64,000 nucleotides of DNA from NCBI GenBank assembly GCA_036399175.1, contig DASWNP010000046.1:62001-126000 (forward strand), in the 5' to 3' direction. The position numbers were made by a program, and so were the translations under genes. How positions within the stretch are numbered: the first letter of the stretch is position 1; every line of letters begins with the position of its first letter. Origin of the DNA: DASWNP01 sp036399175. GTDB lineage: Bacteria; Acidobacteriota; Blastocatellia; Pyrinomonadales; Pyrinomonadaceae. Below are positions 45,685 through 54,602 of the stretch, in pieces. The notes below the pieces were generated by a model. That model saw only the letters and a program-made list of their open reading frames with translations. It ran no database searches and had not been told where the DNA came from.

Positions 45685-47388
45685 ATGCAACACCGAACTT
45701 TGAAAAAACGACTTGCGACTTTCCTGACAATCATCACTCTCGTCGTGCTCGCTCATCCGGCCTCGGCGGCTGCGGGCGCAGACCCGCCTCAGTCAAACGC
45801 CGTCCGCCCAATCGTCGTCAAGCCCAAGCAGCTACAGCTCGGCAAGACGAGAAAGATTTACATTTCGACCGAACCGGCCAGCGACCTGAGCAGCATCGAC
45901 GGCGTGCAGGAAGCGCCCGAGGCCGGACTAATCATCGTCAACAGGACGCTCTCAACCGACAAAACGCAACTCATCCTCGAAGTCGAGGTCGATGAAGACG
46001 CCGAGCTTGGCCCGACGCACTTGACCTTGACGAAAGCCGGACAGCCATTTGGGACAGTCCTCCTTGAGCTTATTCCCTACAAGCCGAGACCCATCCAGCA
46101 ACAGGCGACGCCCGCTGGCATCACTCAGGGTAAAGAGGTTGACTACCTGCTCACCCCGCTCCCCTACAAGGTCACTAAAGACAACTTCGGGAGCAGGGCT
46201 GCCGACAACTTCTACGCCGTCGAGATCGCGCTCGGCAACAATTCCGGCTTCGACATGCAGATTGTCAACGTCGGCTTCGATCTAAGCTCAGGGATACAGA
46301 TTGCCGCGAGCGACCACAGGCTCGTGCGTGGCACGGTCGAGAAGGAGCAGCTCTACGGCAAGCGCGCCCTGGCGATGAACCTTCTCGGCGGTTCGGGCAT
46401 GATGCTCTCCGGCTTCCTGCCCTTCTTCAAGGCCATCGGCCCGCGCGCCAACTTCTCCACCTTCAGCAGCATCGTCAACGGTCAGTTCAAAGACGCCTTC
46501 GGACTGGCCGCGCCCGACCTCACCATCCGCCAACTCAATCGCCTTGAGAATCAGACCATGCACGACGAGATAATTCTGCCCAACAACCAGCAGATGAGAA
46601 CCATCGTCTTCGTGCCGCGCGGCGCGCTCAACCTCTCGAAAGAGCAGCGCGATAATCTCCCACTCATCCGGCAGATGCTCGGCAACCTGATTCTCGTCGG
46701 GCGTCCCATCGAGATTCATCAGAACCGGCAGATTGTCGTCCGCGCGGGCGCTTCCGGCGGCTTCAACAACCCCAACCCTTCTCCCGGCGGCGGCTTTCGC
46801 GGCACAGGAGGCGGCGGCGGCAGCAACAACGCGCAGCCCTCTGCTCCTCCCGCCTCGCCCTCCATCACAGACTTCTCGCCGAAGTCGGGCCTCACGAGCG
46901 AGCAGAAGCAAGTCACTATCACCGGCAGCAATTTCAAGGGCGGTACAACCGTCACCTTCGGCGGCACGCCGGCCGTGATTCAGGAACTGACGGCCGACAA
47001 GCTCGTCGTCATCGCCCCGACGCACCTGGCCGGAGATGCCGACATCGTCGTGCAGAACCCCGACGGGCAGAAGGTCGCGGCCTCTTCCAAGTACACCTAC
47101 TTCACCGAGCTGCTCCTGAGCGGCATCGACCGCACGACGGGCGTGCTCTCGGGCGGCGAAAAAGTGCGTATCTTCGGCAACGGCTTCGCGCCCGGTGCGA
47201 AAGTCGTCTGGGGCGGAACCGAGCTGCCCGCCAGCGCCGTCAAGATTTCGCCCGAAGGCACGTCGATAGAAGTGACGACGCCCGCGCGCGACACCGCCAC
47301 CAACGTCACCATCGTCGTCACCAATCCTTCGCCCAACGGCCAGAGCAAAGAACTCCCCGGCGGCTTCACCTACGTGCAGCCGCAGTAG
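45685..47388 (+). CDS. Secreted protein with two IPT/TIG domains
   Basis: The 567-residue product has a signal peptide (TFLTIITLVVLAHPASAAAG). Residues of about 30-350 form a beta-rich region without a recognised family; residues of about 355-390 form a Gly/Ser/Pro linker (GGGFRGTGGGGGSNN). Two TIG/IPT immunoglobulin-like domains follow (about 393-475, ITDFSPKSGLTSEQKQVTIT; and 477-565). TIG domains bind proteins or sugars at the cell surface. It has no anchor motif at the C-terminus. It is divergent from the FHA activator and probably under its control. Confidence 0.82.
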   Translation: MQHRTLKKRLATFLTIITLVVLAHPASAAAGADPPQSNAVRPIVVKPKQLQLGKTRKIYISTEPASDLSSIDGVQEAPEAGLIIVNRTLSTDKTQLILEVEVDEDAELGPTHLTLTKAGQPFGTVLLELIPYKPRPIQQQATPAGITQGKEVDYLLTPLPYKVTKDNFGSRAADNFYAVEIALGNNSGFDMQIVNVGFDLSSGIQIAASDHRLVRGTVEKEQLYGKRALAMNLLGGSGMMLSGFLPFFKAIGPRANFSTFSSIVNGQFKDAFGLAAPDLTIRQLNRLENQTMHDEIILPNNQQMRTIVFVPRGALNLSKEQRDNLPLIRQMLGNLILVGRPIEIHQNRQIVVRAGASGGFNNPNPSPGGGFRGTGGGGGSNNAQPSAPPASPSITDFSPKSGLTSEQKQVTITGSNFKGGTTVTFGGTPAVIQELTADKLVVIAPTHLAGDADIVVQNPDGQKVAASSKYTYFTELLLSGIDRTTGVLSGGEKVRIFGNGFAPGAKVVWGGTELPASAVKISPEGTSIEVTTPARDTATNVTIVVTNPSPNGQSKELPGGFTYVQPQ

Positions 47389-47802
47389 CTCGGCCATTTG
47401 AACGGATAAGAGCGGGGCGACTCTATCAACCGTCAACACCGTCCTCACCCCGGAGGCCGCGCCTCAACTACCGGAACGCCCATTTTTCTCTCTGTCCTCG
47501 GTAACGAGAAGAGAAGAAAAACGAGCAGACGGAACTAACAGGCGCGGCCTCCCGTCGAGCCCCCACAGAAGTACGGCGAGGCGACGCGAAGGCAACACGA
47601 ATCGCGCGACGCTGCCCGCTCGCGCCTCAAGGCGAGAAATCTCGAAGAGAAGCGGGATGGCCTACTGCCTCTTGAACGCGTCACCAAATGGGTGTAATCA
47701 ATGAGGCCAAACCCGACTCGCCCTGCCAACATCAACTGAGCGGCACGTCGCCGTCTTAACAAGGGTGACAAATTCGCTCTTCACCGAAGGAGAAGTGAGC
47801 CA
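47389..47802. other. Intergenic, no gene seen
   Basis: A 78-residue open frame on the minus strand (47535-47771) looks spurious. A GGCACG at 47733 lacks the -12 part of a sigma-54 promoter. Nothing else stands out. Confidence 0.45.
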
Positions 47803-48573
47803 ATGAAAAAACTCCCAGCAAAAGATGTTTCGGATTCGCCATCCGAACCCGCCCGTCGCACCTTCGCCAAATCAATCTCCGCTGCGCTGCTCGCGCTCGC
47901 ATCCTCCCCGATAACGCTCATGGCAAGCCAGCGTAGGGGGCGCAGGAGGAGCACAACCCGTGCTAAAGAGGAGCGAGGGCCGCAGAAAAAGGTAATCTGC
48001 CGTCCCTTACTTCTAAAAACTCACGAGCCTCCCATCATCATCACCAATGGCTCTCTCAGGTTTGACCTTGAAAAGAAGCTGATTAAGAGCGGCACGGGCC
48101 CCTACATCTACTCAATCGATGGTGACAGGTACACAGACATCTCCAGAATAGAGGTCGTCGCAGAGAGGAAAAACGGGGCTCACGGCATAATCAGGTATAT
48201 CCCCAGACAACGGAGTAGGCTAAAACTCTGGCTACAGAAAAAGCCTACAAAGGATGCGCCCTGGGGAGCAATCAGCACTCAGCCGCAAGTGACTTTCACC
48301 TTCGCTTCGGATGCGGATTCCCTCCTCTCAATAGAGAGCGAGCGCCAGCTCGAAGGCGACTTTCCGACGCACAACTCATCGCGTCCATACAGGTATAATT
48401 TTGTGTACCCTGCGACGGAAGCGTTCCATTTTCGTCTCGCCAAATGGAGCCTCCACAGACTGTCGACAGACACGGTTATCAGCTCTCCCGGGGGCCCTTT
48501 CGCTGGTGAGGTGAGCGAGCAAGATGACTTGGGGTTTCAGATTACCGTCTTCTTCACGCATAAGAGTACTTAA
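47803..48573 (+). CDS. Tat-signal hypothetical secreted protein
   Basis: The 256-residue protein has a twin-arginine-like signal (ARRTFAKSISAALLALASSP, about residues 17-36), with RRTFAK fitting SRRxFLK loosely. The mature part is basic at first (SQRRGRRRSTTR) and beta-rich later; I recognise no domain. GC content is lower than in most of the window. It is followed on the same strand by the subtilase, with which it may be associated. GAAGGAGAAG precedes the ATG. Confidence 0.6.
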   Translation: MKKLPAKDVSDSPSEPARRTFAKSISAALLALASSPITLMASQRRGRRRSTTRAKEERGPQKKVICRPLLLKTHEPPIIITNGSLRFDLEKKLIKSGTGPYIYSIDGDRYTDISRIEVVAERKNGAHGIIRYIPRQRSRLKLWLQKKPTKDAPWGAISTQPQVTFTFASDADSLLSIESERQLEGDFPTHNSSRPYRYNFVYPATEAFHFRLAKWSLHRLSTDTVISSPGGPFAGEVSEQDDLGFQITVFFTHKST

Positions 48574-48695
48574 TGTCGGGGGCAACTCAGACATCTCACC
48601 ACGAACGCCAGCTAATCACAACGCTTCATCATCCGCATAAGCGCCGCAGTCTGCTGAAATGCAGAACGTAGATGTAGTCTCTCGGAGGTGAATAC

Positions 48696-50237
48696 ATGAT
48701 GGTCGGAAGAGGGTCGAGACACACAACGATGCTCGGCGCATGCCTCACTCGTCGGATAGCTGACATCCTTATTATCGGCCTTCTGGCTGGCCTGCTGATT
48801 CTCTTTGGAGCGCCGCAAGCTGGAGGTCATTCTGCGCAAAGGCACAACCGGACGCAGAGAGGTACGCACTCTGCCCGCTCGGTTGAGGAATTCAATGGTG
48901 CTTATGTTGCCAGTGGCGAGCTGATAGTGAAGTTTCGTAAGCCGCTCAGCAGAGCTTTTCGCAGGTTTTTATCCGGGTCGAAGGCGGACTTGGGCACGGT
49001 CTCTGTTCAAGAGATAGCTAACGACCTCAATCTCTATTGTGTGAGCGTCGAAGGCGTCAGCACGGCCTCTCTCATCGAGAGATTCAACAAGTTATTGAGT
49101 TTGCTCAGCAATAAACCCAAGCTTGCCGATAACTCTATTCTCTATTTTGAACCGAATTTCCTCATCCAGCTTGAACAAAGAAAGCTGCCGAACGACCTGA
49201 TATTTAACGGCCAGCCATTATGGTCGCTCAGAAACTACACCCCGGAAACTCCGGGCATCAGTGCTGTCTCGGCCTGGGATAAAGCGACGGGCACAACCGA
49301 CGTAGTCGTCGGAGTGGTGGATAGCGGTATTGATAAAAACCACCCGGATTTGAAGGACAATATCTGGGAAGCTCCTTATGAATTTAAGATTCAACTTGGA
49401 GGACGGACTATCACCTGTCCGAAGGGCAGCTATGGATTTAATGTTCAGGCTGAAGGGGAGGAAGATATCTGTTATCCGAAGGACGAGGCCGGGCACGGGA
49501 CAAACGTCTCGGGAATCATCGGAGCACGAGGTAATAATGGAAAGGGCATCGTCGGAGTGAATTGGCACACGAAGCTCTTAGGGCTTCGATTCACAGATGA
49601 TGTTGGAGAAGGTACCGCCTGCGATGCCATCAACGCCATTGAGGTTGCGGTTCAACTCAAGGCGATTTTCGACGCTAAGAAGGACAAGCGTTTTAATGTT
49701 CGTGTGCTCAATAACAGCTACGGATACGGCTGCTCGTCAGATGTAAGCTGCGAGTTGAAGTCAATGCAAGAGGTTATCGAGCGAGCGAACAGGAAGGGCA
49801 TATTATTTGTTGCCGCCGCCGGCAATGACAGCTCGAACAATGACGAGCGCCCACACTTCCCGTCAGATTTCCTTTTTCTACCCAATGTTCTGTCCGTCGC
49901 CGCGACCGATTCGCAGGATAATCTTGCAGATTTTTCCAACTACGGGGCACGCAGCGTCAATTTAGGTGCTCCCGGAAAGGGCATTTACACGACATGGAAT
50001 TGGTTGGACGTGAAATACAAAGAACAGCATGGCACTTCTATGGCAACGGCTTTTGCTTCCGGCGCGGCCGCGCTCATGCTCTCATACCGCAAATGCGCCT
50101 CTCTGACACCTGCCGGATTAAAAGATGCGTTGGTAAGGAACGTAGACAAGCTCGACTCGCTTAAGGGCAAGACTTCGTCGGGCGGTCGTTTGAACGTCAA
50201 TTTGGCGATGGAGAGATGCGGGAATCCGTTGCCGTGA
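48696..50237 (+). CDS. Subtilisin-like (S8) secreted serine protease
   Basis: The 513-residue product has an N-terminal hydrophobic segment (IADILIIGLLAGLLILFGA), a propeptide-like region (ASGELIVKFRKPLSRAF), and a full S8 catalytic domain. Catalytic residues are Asp209 (VVDSGID), His267 (GHGTNVSG) and Ser449 (GTSMATAFASGAA), with the oxyanion Asn378 (AAGND). It ends near the core, with no C-terminal domain. It would be activated by removal of the propeptide outside the cell. GC content is lower than in the flanking genes. CGGAGGTG precedes the ATG. Confidence 0.93.
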   Translation: MMVGRGSRHTTMLGACLTRRIADILIIGLLAGLLILFGAPQAGGHSAQRHNRTQRGTHSARSVEEFNGAYVASGELIVKFRKPLSRAFRRFLSGSKADLGTVSVQEIANDLNLYCVSVEGVSTASLIERFNKLLSLLSNKPKLADNSILYFEPNFLIQLEQRKLPNDLIFNGQPLWSLRNYTPETPGISAVSAWDKATGTTDVVVGVVDSGIDKNHPDLKDNIWEAPYEFKIQLGGRTITCPKGSYGFNVQAEGEEDICYPKDEAGHGTNVSGIIGARGNNGKGIVGVNWHTKLLGLRFTDDVGEGTACDAINAIEVAVQLKAIFDAKKDKRFNVRVLNNSYGYGCSSDVSCELKSMQEVIERANRKGILFVAAAGNDSSNNDERPHFPSDFLFLPNVLSVAATDSQDNLADFSNYGARSVNLGAPGKGIYTTWNWLDVKYKEQHGTSMATAFASGAAALMLSYRKCASLTPAGLKDALVRNVDKLDSLKGKTSSGGRLNVNLAMERCGNPLP

Positions 50238-50335
50238 CGCTGCCGTCGTGATAGCGCGGGCTGAAGAAGCCTGAAGCGGTCGCCGGTTTTTGAGTTGTCC
50301 GAACTCCTTGTCGCGGGAGAAGGATTCTCCTTCGG

Positions 50336-53300
50336 TTAGCTGGCCGAGGCTGCGGCGGCGGTGAGTTGTTTGTGATGAAGTGTGATGTCGGGGCGGGCGA
50401 GGTAGCTTTCAAAGTGTGCGCGCCCCCACGTCTGTCGGAGGCTCGAAAGCAGGCTGTCGGCCAGCAGGAGATGCCGGCGAGCAGCGTCGGCGTCTCCCAG
50501 AATTTGAGAGGCGCGTCCGGCGATGAGCAGGGCGCGCCATTCCGAGTCGGCGCGGGCGCTTCGGGCGAAAAGCTCGCGGGCACGCGTGGCGGCGTCGAGG
50601 GCGGCGTGGGCGTCTCCGCTCGCCAGCTTTGCTTCGGCCAGGGCGAGCAGAGAGTTGGAGAGCAGACGAGGATCGCCGGAACGCGAAGCGCTCTCAAGCG
50701 CCTCCTGGCAAGTGCGGATTCCCGTTTGCTCTGCGCCGGAGAGCGACTGCGCCAGTCCGATGATGGCTTGAGCCTCGATTGTGGGGCGCTTGGTCTCCGA
50801 GTCGTCGGAGGCAGCGGCTCGTCGGGCTTCGGCGATGGCCTCGGAGAAACGCCGACGGCTCAGCTCCAGCCCTGCTCTGACGAGGTGAATCCTTCCCCAG
50901 AGATGCGAATATGCGCCGCCGGGCTGCGAGGCCAGAGCCGCAGCCTCGTTGAGCGCCGCCCTCGCCTCCTCTTCGCGCCCCAGCCGCCACAGCATATCCG
51001 CACGACTGACAAGACTATAGCCCGCGTCCAGCCTTTTATTGAGGGCGCTGTAGAGCGAGAAACTGTCTTCAAAGTTTCTTAGCGCCTCGGCGTAGCGCTC
51101 CTGATGGGCAAGCACGGTTCCCGTATTTTTGACCGAAAGCGCCTCCTGCAAACTGTCGCTGCCTTCCTTCGCACGCTGCCTGAGCCGTTCGAATATTTGA
51201 AGCGCCTGAGCATAGTCGCCCTTTAAATCGCTCGCCTGGCCGAGCAACGTTAGCGTCTGCATGCTCTCTTTGCGGTATCTTCCCTGTTCATAAAAGGCGA
51301 GCGCCTGCTCAAGGTAAGGGATACCCTTCTCGGGATTGTCCTGCTGGATATAAAAGCTGCCCAGCGAGAACTTTGCGCGAGCCTCGCTGCGACGCGCGCC
51401 GTGCTTCTGAGCAAGCTCCAGCGCCTGTGTGAAATACTTTTCGGCTTCGACGGTTCTGCCTCGAAGGAAGAAGAAATTGCCGAGGTCGTTGAGGCTCTGA
51501 ATAGTCAGATTCTCTGTGTTGTTCATCTGCGCCAGCCTGACGCCCTCTTCCAGCTGTTGCCTGGCCCCGGCCTCGTCGCCCGCCCAATAAGAAGCGATGC
51601 TCAACTGTAGAAGCACTCTGACGCGCTGGTGCGGGTTGCCCGTCACCGAGGTGATGTCGAGAGCTTCCTTCAGGTAACGACGCGCGTCGTCGCTCTTTCC
51701 GCGTGTGATTAAAAGGGCGGCGCGCTGGTAGCGCGCCTCGGCGCGACCCTCCTGGTCGCTGAGCGCCTGGTATAGCTGCTCGGCGCGGTCGAAAGCCTCA
51801 TCAGACTGCGGCAGATTCTGCTGGCGACCGTAGAGAACGCCGAGACGGAGAAAGGGCGCTGCCGCCCTGGGGTTGAGCTGTGTCGCTCGGAGGTAACTCT
51901 CGATGGCTTTGTCGGCCTCCTCATTCTTTTCGTAGGCTCGCCCCAAATCGATATGGGCGGAGGGAGATTCAGGCCATCGCTTAACAATCTCGGTGTAATG
52001 CTCGACGGCGGCGGGATAGTTGCGCTTGACCATCTCGGTGATGGCCTTGAGATACAACTCATCCTGCGGCGAGAGTCTCGCGCCCTGCTGTACGAGCGAA
52101 TGGGCTGCCAGTATCTCCTCGTTTGCTCGTTCAGGATTGTCCAGCTCGAAGTGAGATTCGGCCAGCCTGGCATGTGCGATGACAAATTTCCCTTGAGCTT
52201 TAATGGTCTCTTCAAATCTCTTCGCGGCAGTATGGTAGGAGCCGTTATGCAGAGCGCCGACTCCGCTCTCGTACCATTCGCGGGTCCCACCCGAGATTTC
52301 TTCTACGACGCCTTGGCGGAGCCATTCAGAGACGGCGAGAGTGGACAAAGCGAGGATGATAGCGGCGACGAAGACCGTGACGAGAATGTACGGCTTCCTC
52401 AACGAGTCTGTCAGCGACGCGACGGCACTGAGGCGCGATTTCGGCGGCCTAATCGACGAAGGCGGCGTGGAAGGGATTGCCACAGAGGATTCGGGCAGGC
52501 TCCTTCGCACATCTCTGAGCGCGAGGCGCATCTCCTCGGCGCTTCCGTAGCGCTCATCCGCATTTTTGGCGAGCGCCGTGAGAACGAGGCGGTCGAGCGA
52601 CTCAGGCGCGGCCGGGTTATATTGCGAAGGCGGGGGTGGGTCGTCTCGTATGACTTTGGCGCAAATCGCCACCGCGCTGTGGCCGTCGAAGGGCGGGCGT
52701 CCAGTGATGCATTCGTAAAGCAGCGAGCCGAGCGAAAAGAGGTCGCTGCGCGCGTCGAGCTGCAATCCGAGAGCCTGCTCGGGAGATAGATACATCGGCG
52801 TTCCGACCACCATTCCCTCGCGCGTTTGTGTGGCAACCAGCGCTCGCTGCTCCCTGTTTTCTTCAGTCGGAAGGTTGTTGTCGCTCAGAATTTTTGCCAG
52901 CCCGAAATCGAGAATCTTCACTCTGCCACGCTCGTCTATCGCTATGTTGGAGGGTTTAATATCACGGTGAAGAATTCTGTGGCGATGAGCTTCGGCAAGC
53001 CCTTCGGCAATCTCTTCGGCAATCTCAAGGGCGCGAGAGAGGGTGAGCGTGCCTGTGCGGATAAGCTCGGTCAGGGTCTGGCCTTTGACCAGCTCCATGA
53101 CGATGAAGGGCTGGCCGCCGGGCGTCTCCCCGTATTCGTGAATCGTAGCGATGTGCGGGTGGCTGAGTGAAGAGACGGCTTGCGCCTCACGCAGCATGCG
53201 CGCGCGGAAATGCTGCTTGTCGAATTCGGCGGTGAGCACCTTGAGGGCGACACGTCTTCCCAGAAGCGTGTCTTCGGCAACGTAGACCCGGCTCATCGCT

Positions 53301-53353
53301 CCTTCGCCTAGGTTATTAAGTATTCGGTAATGAGAGACCGTTTGCCCAATCAT
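50336..53353 (-). CDS. Ser/Thr protein kinase with TPR sensor domain
   Basis: The 1005-residue protein (ATG at 53353 after AAGGAG) has a Hanks-type kinase domain (about 10-270): the glycine loop GEGAMSRVY, catalytic HRDIKPSN, and DFGLAK. A membrane helix (about 325-345, ILVTVFVAAIILALSTLAV) follows, and then about 650 extracytoplasmic residues of tetratricopeptide repeats, including SPSAHIDLGRAYEKNEEADK. It probably senses envelope ligands and phosphorylates cytoplasmic targets; an FHA protein at 43.3-45.3 kb is a candidate partner by inference. Confidence 0.92.
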   Translation of the reverse strand: MIGQTVSHYRILNNLGEGAMSRVYVAEDTLLGRRVALKVLTAEFDKQHFRARMLREAQAVSSLSHPHIATIHEYGETPGGQPFIVMELVKGQTLTELIRTGTLTLSRALEIAEEIAEGLAEAHRHRILHRDIKPSNIAIDERGRVKILDFGLAKILSDNNLPTEENREQRALVATQTREGMVVGTPMYLSPEQALGLQLDARSDLFSLGSLLYECITGRPPFDGHSAVAICAKVIRDDPPPPSQYNPAAPESLDRLVLTALAKNADERYGSAEEMRLALRDVRRSLPESSVAIPSTPPSSIRPPKSRLSAVASLTDSLRKPYILVTVFVAAIILALSTLAVSEWLRQGVVEEISGGTREWYESGVGALHNGSYHTAAKRFEETIKAQGKFVIAHARLAESHFELDNPERANEEILAAHSLVQQGARLSPQDELYLKAITEMVKRNYPAAVEHYTEIVKRWPESPSAHIDLGRAYEKNEEADKAIESYLRATQLNPRAAAPFLRLGVLYGRQQNLPQSDEAFDRAEQLYQALSDQEGRAEARYQRAALLITRGKSDDARRYLKEALDITSVTGNPHQRVRVLLQLSIASYWAGDEAGARQQLEEGVRLAQMNNTENLTIQSLNDLGNFFFLRGRTVEAEKYFTQALELAQKHGARRSEARAKFSLGSFYIQQDNPEKGIPYLEQALAFYEQGRYRKESMQTLTLLGQASDLKGDYAQALQIFERLRQRAKEGSDSLQEALSVKNTGTVLAHQERYAEALRNFEDSFSLYSALNKRLDAGYSLVSRADMLWRLGREEEARAALNEAAALASQPGGAYSHLWGRIHLVRAGLELSRRRFSEAIAEARRAAASDDSETKRPTIEAQAIIGLAQSLSGAEQTGIRTCQEALESASRSGDPRLLSNSLLALAEAKLASGDAHAALDAATRARELFARSARADSEWRALLIAGRASQILGDADAARRHLLLADSLLSSLRQTWGRAHFESYLARPDITLHHKQLTAAAASAS

Positions 53354-53818
53354 AAGCCTGATTCTCCTTACCATCCTAAGATGAGGAAGCGAAAGGTTCG
53401 GGGGTGTTTGTACCCGAGCGGGTCAGTCTACGGAAGCGCCGGAGCCGAGCACGACTGTCCTATTCTGCTCTCGAATCTGAATAGAATCAACGCCAATCGC
53501 GCCGGTAAAGGCCGTCGAAGGCCGGGGGTTTGGGACGCGTCTGTAAGAGATGGGAAGTTATCTTCCGGCTGCTTCGGGCAGTGTGTTTTTTTCCGCATGG
53601 ATTGGGGAATTTTGTTGGACGTTTAAGGCGGGAGAGGCGAATAGAGCGGGCAAAGCGGCGGGCGGACGCTGGCACAACTGTTGCCCTTTAGCTTGCTGGC
53701 GGGATTGAAGATGCGCCTCGGGTTTCGGAGGCCGCGCGAGTGGTTCGTCCAAAGGGTCTTTAAGTTCTGTAAAAGATTTGGAGACTCCGAGACTTCAAAC
53801 GTGTCTGCCGGGTAGGTT
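53354..53818. other. Divergent intergenic region between kinase and FNR-like gene
   Basis: No gene is visible. It contains an exact sigma-54 promoter match (53670-53685) for the FNR-like gene. The kinase promoter cannot be placed. Confidence 0.55.
53670..53685 (+). promoter_or_regulatory. Sigma-54 promoter upstream of the FNR-like gene
   Basis: The site TGGCACA-ACTG-TTGCC matches TGGCAC-N5-TTGC at all ten fixed positions, with 10 bases between GG and GC. It lies 134 bases before the ATG at 53819 and points towards it. Confidence 0.75.
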
Positions 53819-54562
53819 ATGCGTTCATCTTACGAAATGAATTTCGTCGAAAGCTGCGTGGGCTGCGAACGGCGCGACGAAGGGCTTTTCTGCGGCCTTG
53901 AAGCTAACGCGCTGCGAGCTTTGGACTCGATTAAGTTCGCGGCCTCGTTTCCGAAGGGAGCGATGCTTTTTATCGAGGGGCAGGCGGCGCGCGGAGTTTT
54001 CGTTTTGTGCACGGGGGGCGTGAAGCTTTCGGTCTGTTCGGGCGAGGCGAAAGTGCTGATTACGCAGATAGCCGACCCGGGCGAGCTGCTCGGTCTGTGC
54101 TCGACGCTCTCCGGTCAGCCTTACGAGGTGACGGCCGAGACGCTCTCTCCCTGTCAGGTCAGTTTTATCAGGCGCGAGGACTTCCTGCGTTTTCTCTCGT
54201 CGCATCCGGGCGCTGCCCTGCACGTCGCGCAGTTGATGAGCCGGAACTACAGAAACGCGCACGAACAGGCTCGACTGCTCGCTTTGTCGCATTCGGCGGC
54301 GGAAAAGTTTGCGCGCCTCCTGCTCGAACGTTGCGCCCGGCACGGCAGAGTGACCGAGCGCGGCATCGACCTCAAGCTGACGCTGACGCACGAAGAGCTG
54401 GGTCAGCTCATCGGCGCATCGCGCGAGACGGTGACGCGGCTCATCAGCGAGTTTAAGCTGGAACAGATTATCCAGGTTAAAGGCGCGACGCTCGTGGTGC
54501 TGAACATCGCGGCGCTCGAAGCTCGCGCCAACAATCTGCCGGGCGAGCTTACTCACCTGTAA
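53819..54562 (+). CDS. Crp/Fnr family regulator with FNR-like cysteine set
   Basis: The 247-residue protein has a cyclic-nucleotide-binding-type beta-barrel (about 35-150), a dimer helix and a winged helix-turn-helix (about 190-230, LTHEELGQLIGASRETVTRL). N-terminal Cys13, Cys16 and Cys25 plus Cys112 (ETLSPCQVSF, aligning with FNR Cys122 in ETSMVCEI) match the ligand pattern of an oxygen-sensing [4Fe-4S] cluster, though spacing is CxxC-x8-C rather than CxxC-x5-C. The recognition helix RETVTR is closer to that of CRP. It probably senses oxygen, NO or redox state; ligand is inferred. Confidence 0.85.
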   Translation: MRSSYEMNFVESCVGCERRDEGLFCGLEANALRALDSIKFAASFPKGAMLFIEGQAARGVFVLCTGGVKLSVCSGEAKVLITQIADPGELLGLCSTLSGQPYEVTAETLSPCQVSFIRREDFLRFLSSHPGAALHVAQLMSRNYRNAHEQARLLALSHSAAEKFARLLLERCARHGRVTERGIDLKLTLTHEELGQLIGASRETVTRLISEFKLEQIIQVKGATLVVLNIAALEARANNLPGELTHL

Positions 54563-54602
54563 AACGTCGCCGCGAGGGTGGGGCGATGCCTTGAGAGAGA
54601 TT

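Noticed and set aside
46288..47448. 386-aa minus-strand frame over the TIG-domain gene
   Set aside because: Shadow frame; the plus-strand gene has a signal peptide, ribosome-binding site and two recognised domains.
47733..47750. Sigma-54 promoter before the Tat-signal gene
   Set aside because: CGGCACG is present but the -12 region lacks GC at the required distance (6 of 10 positions).
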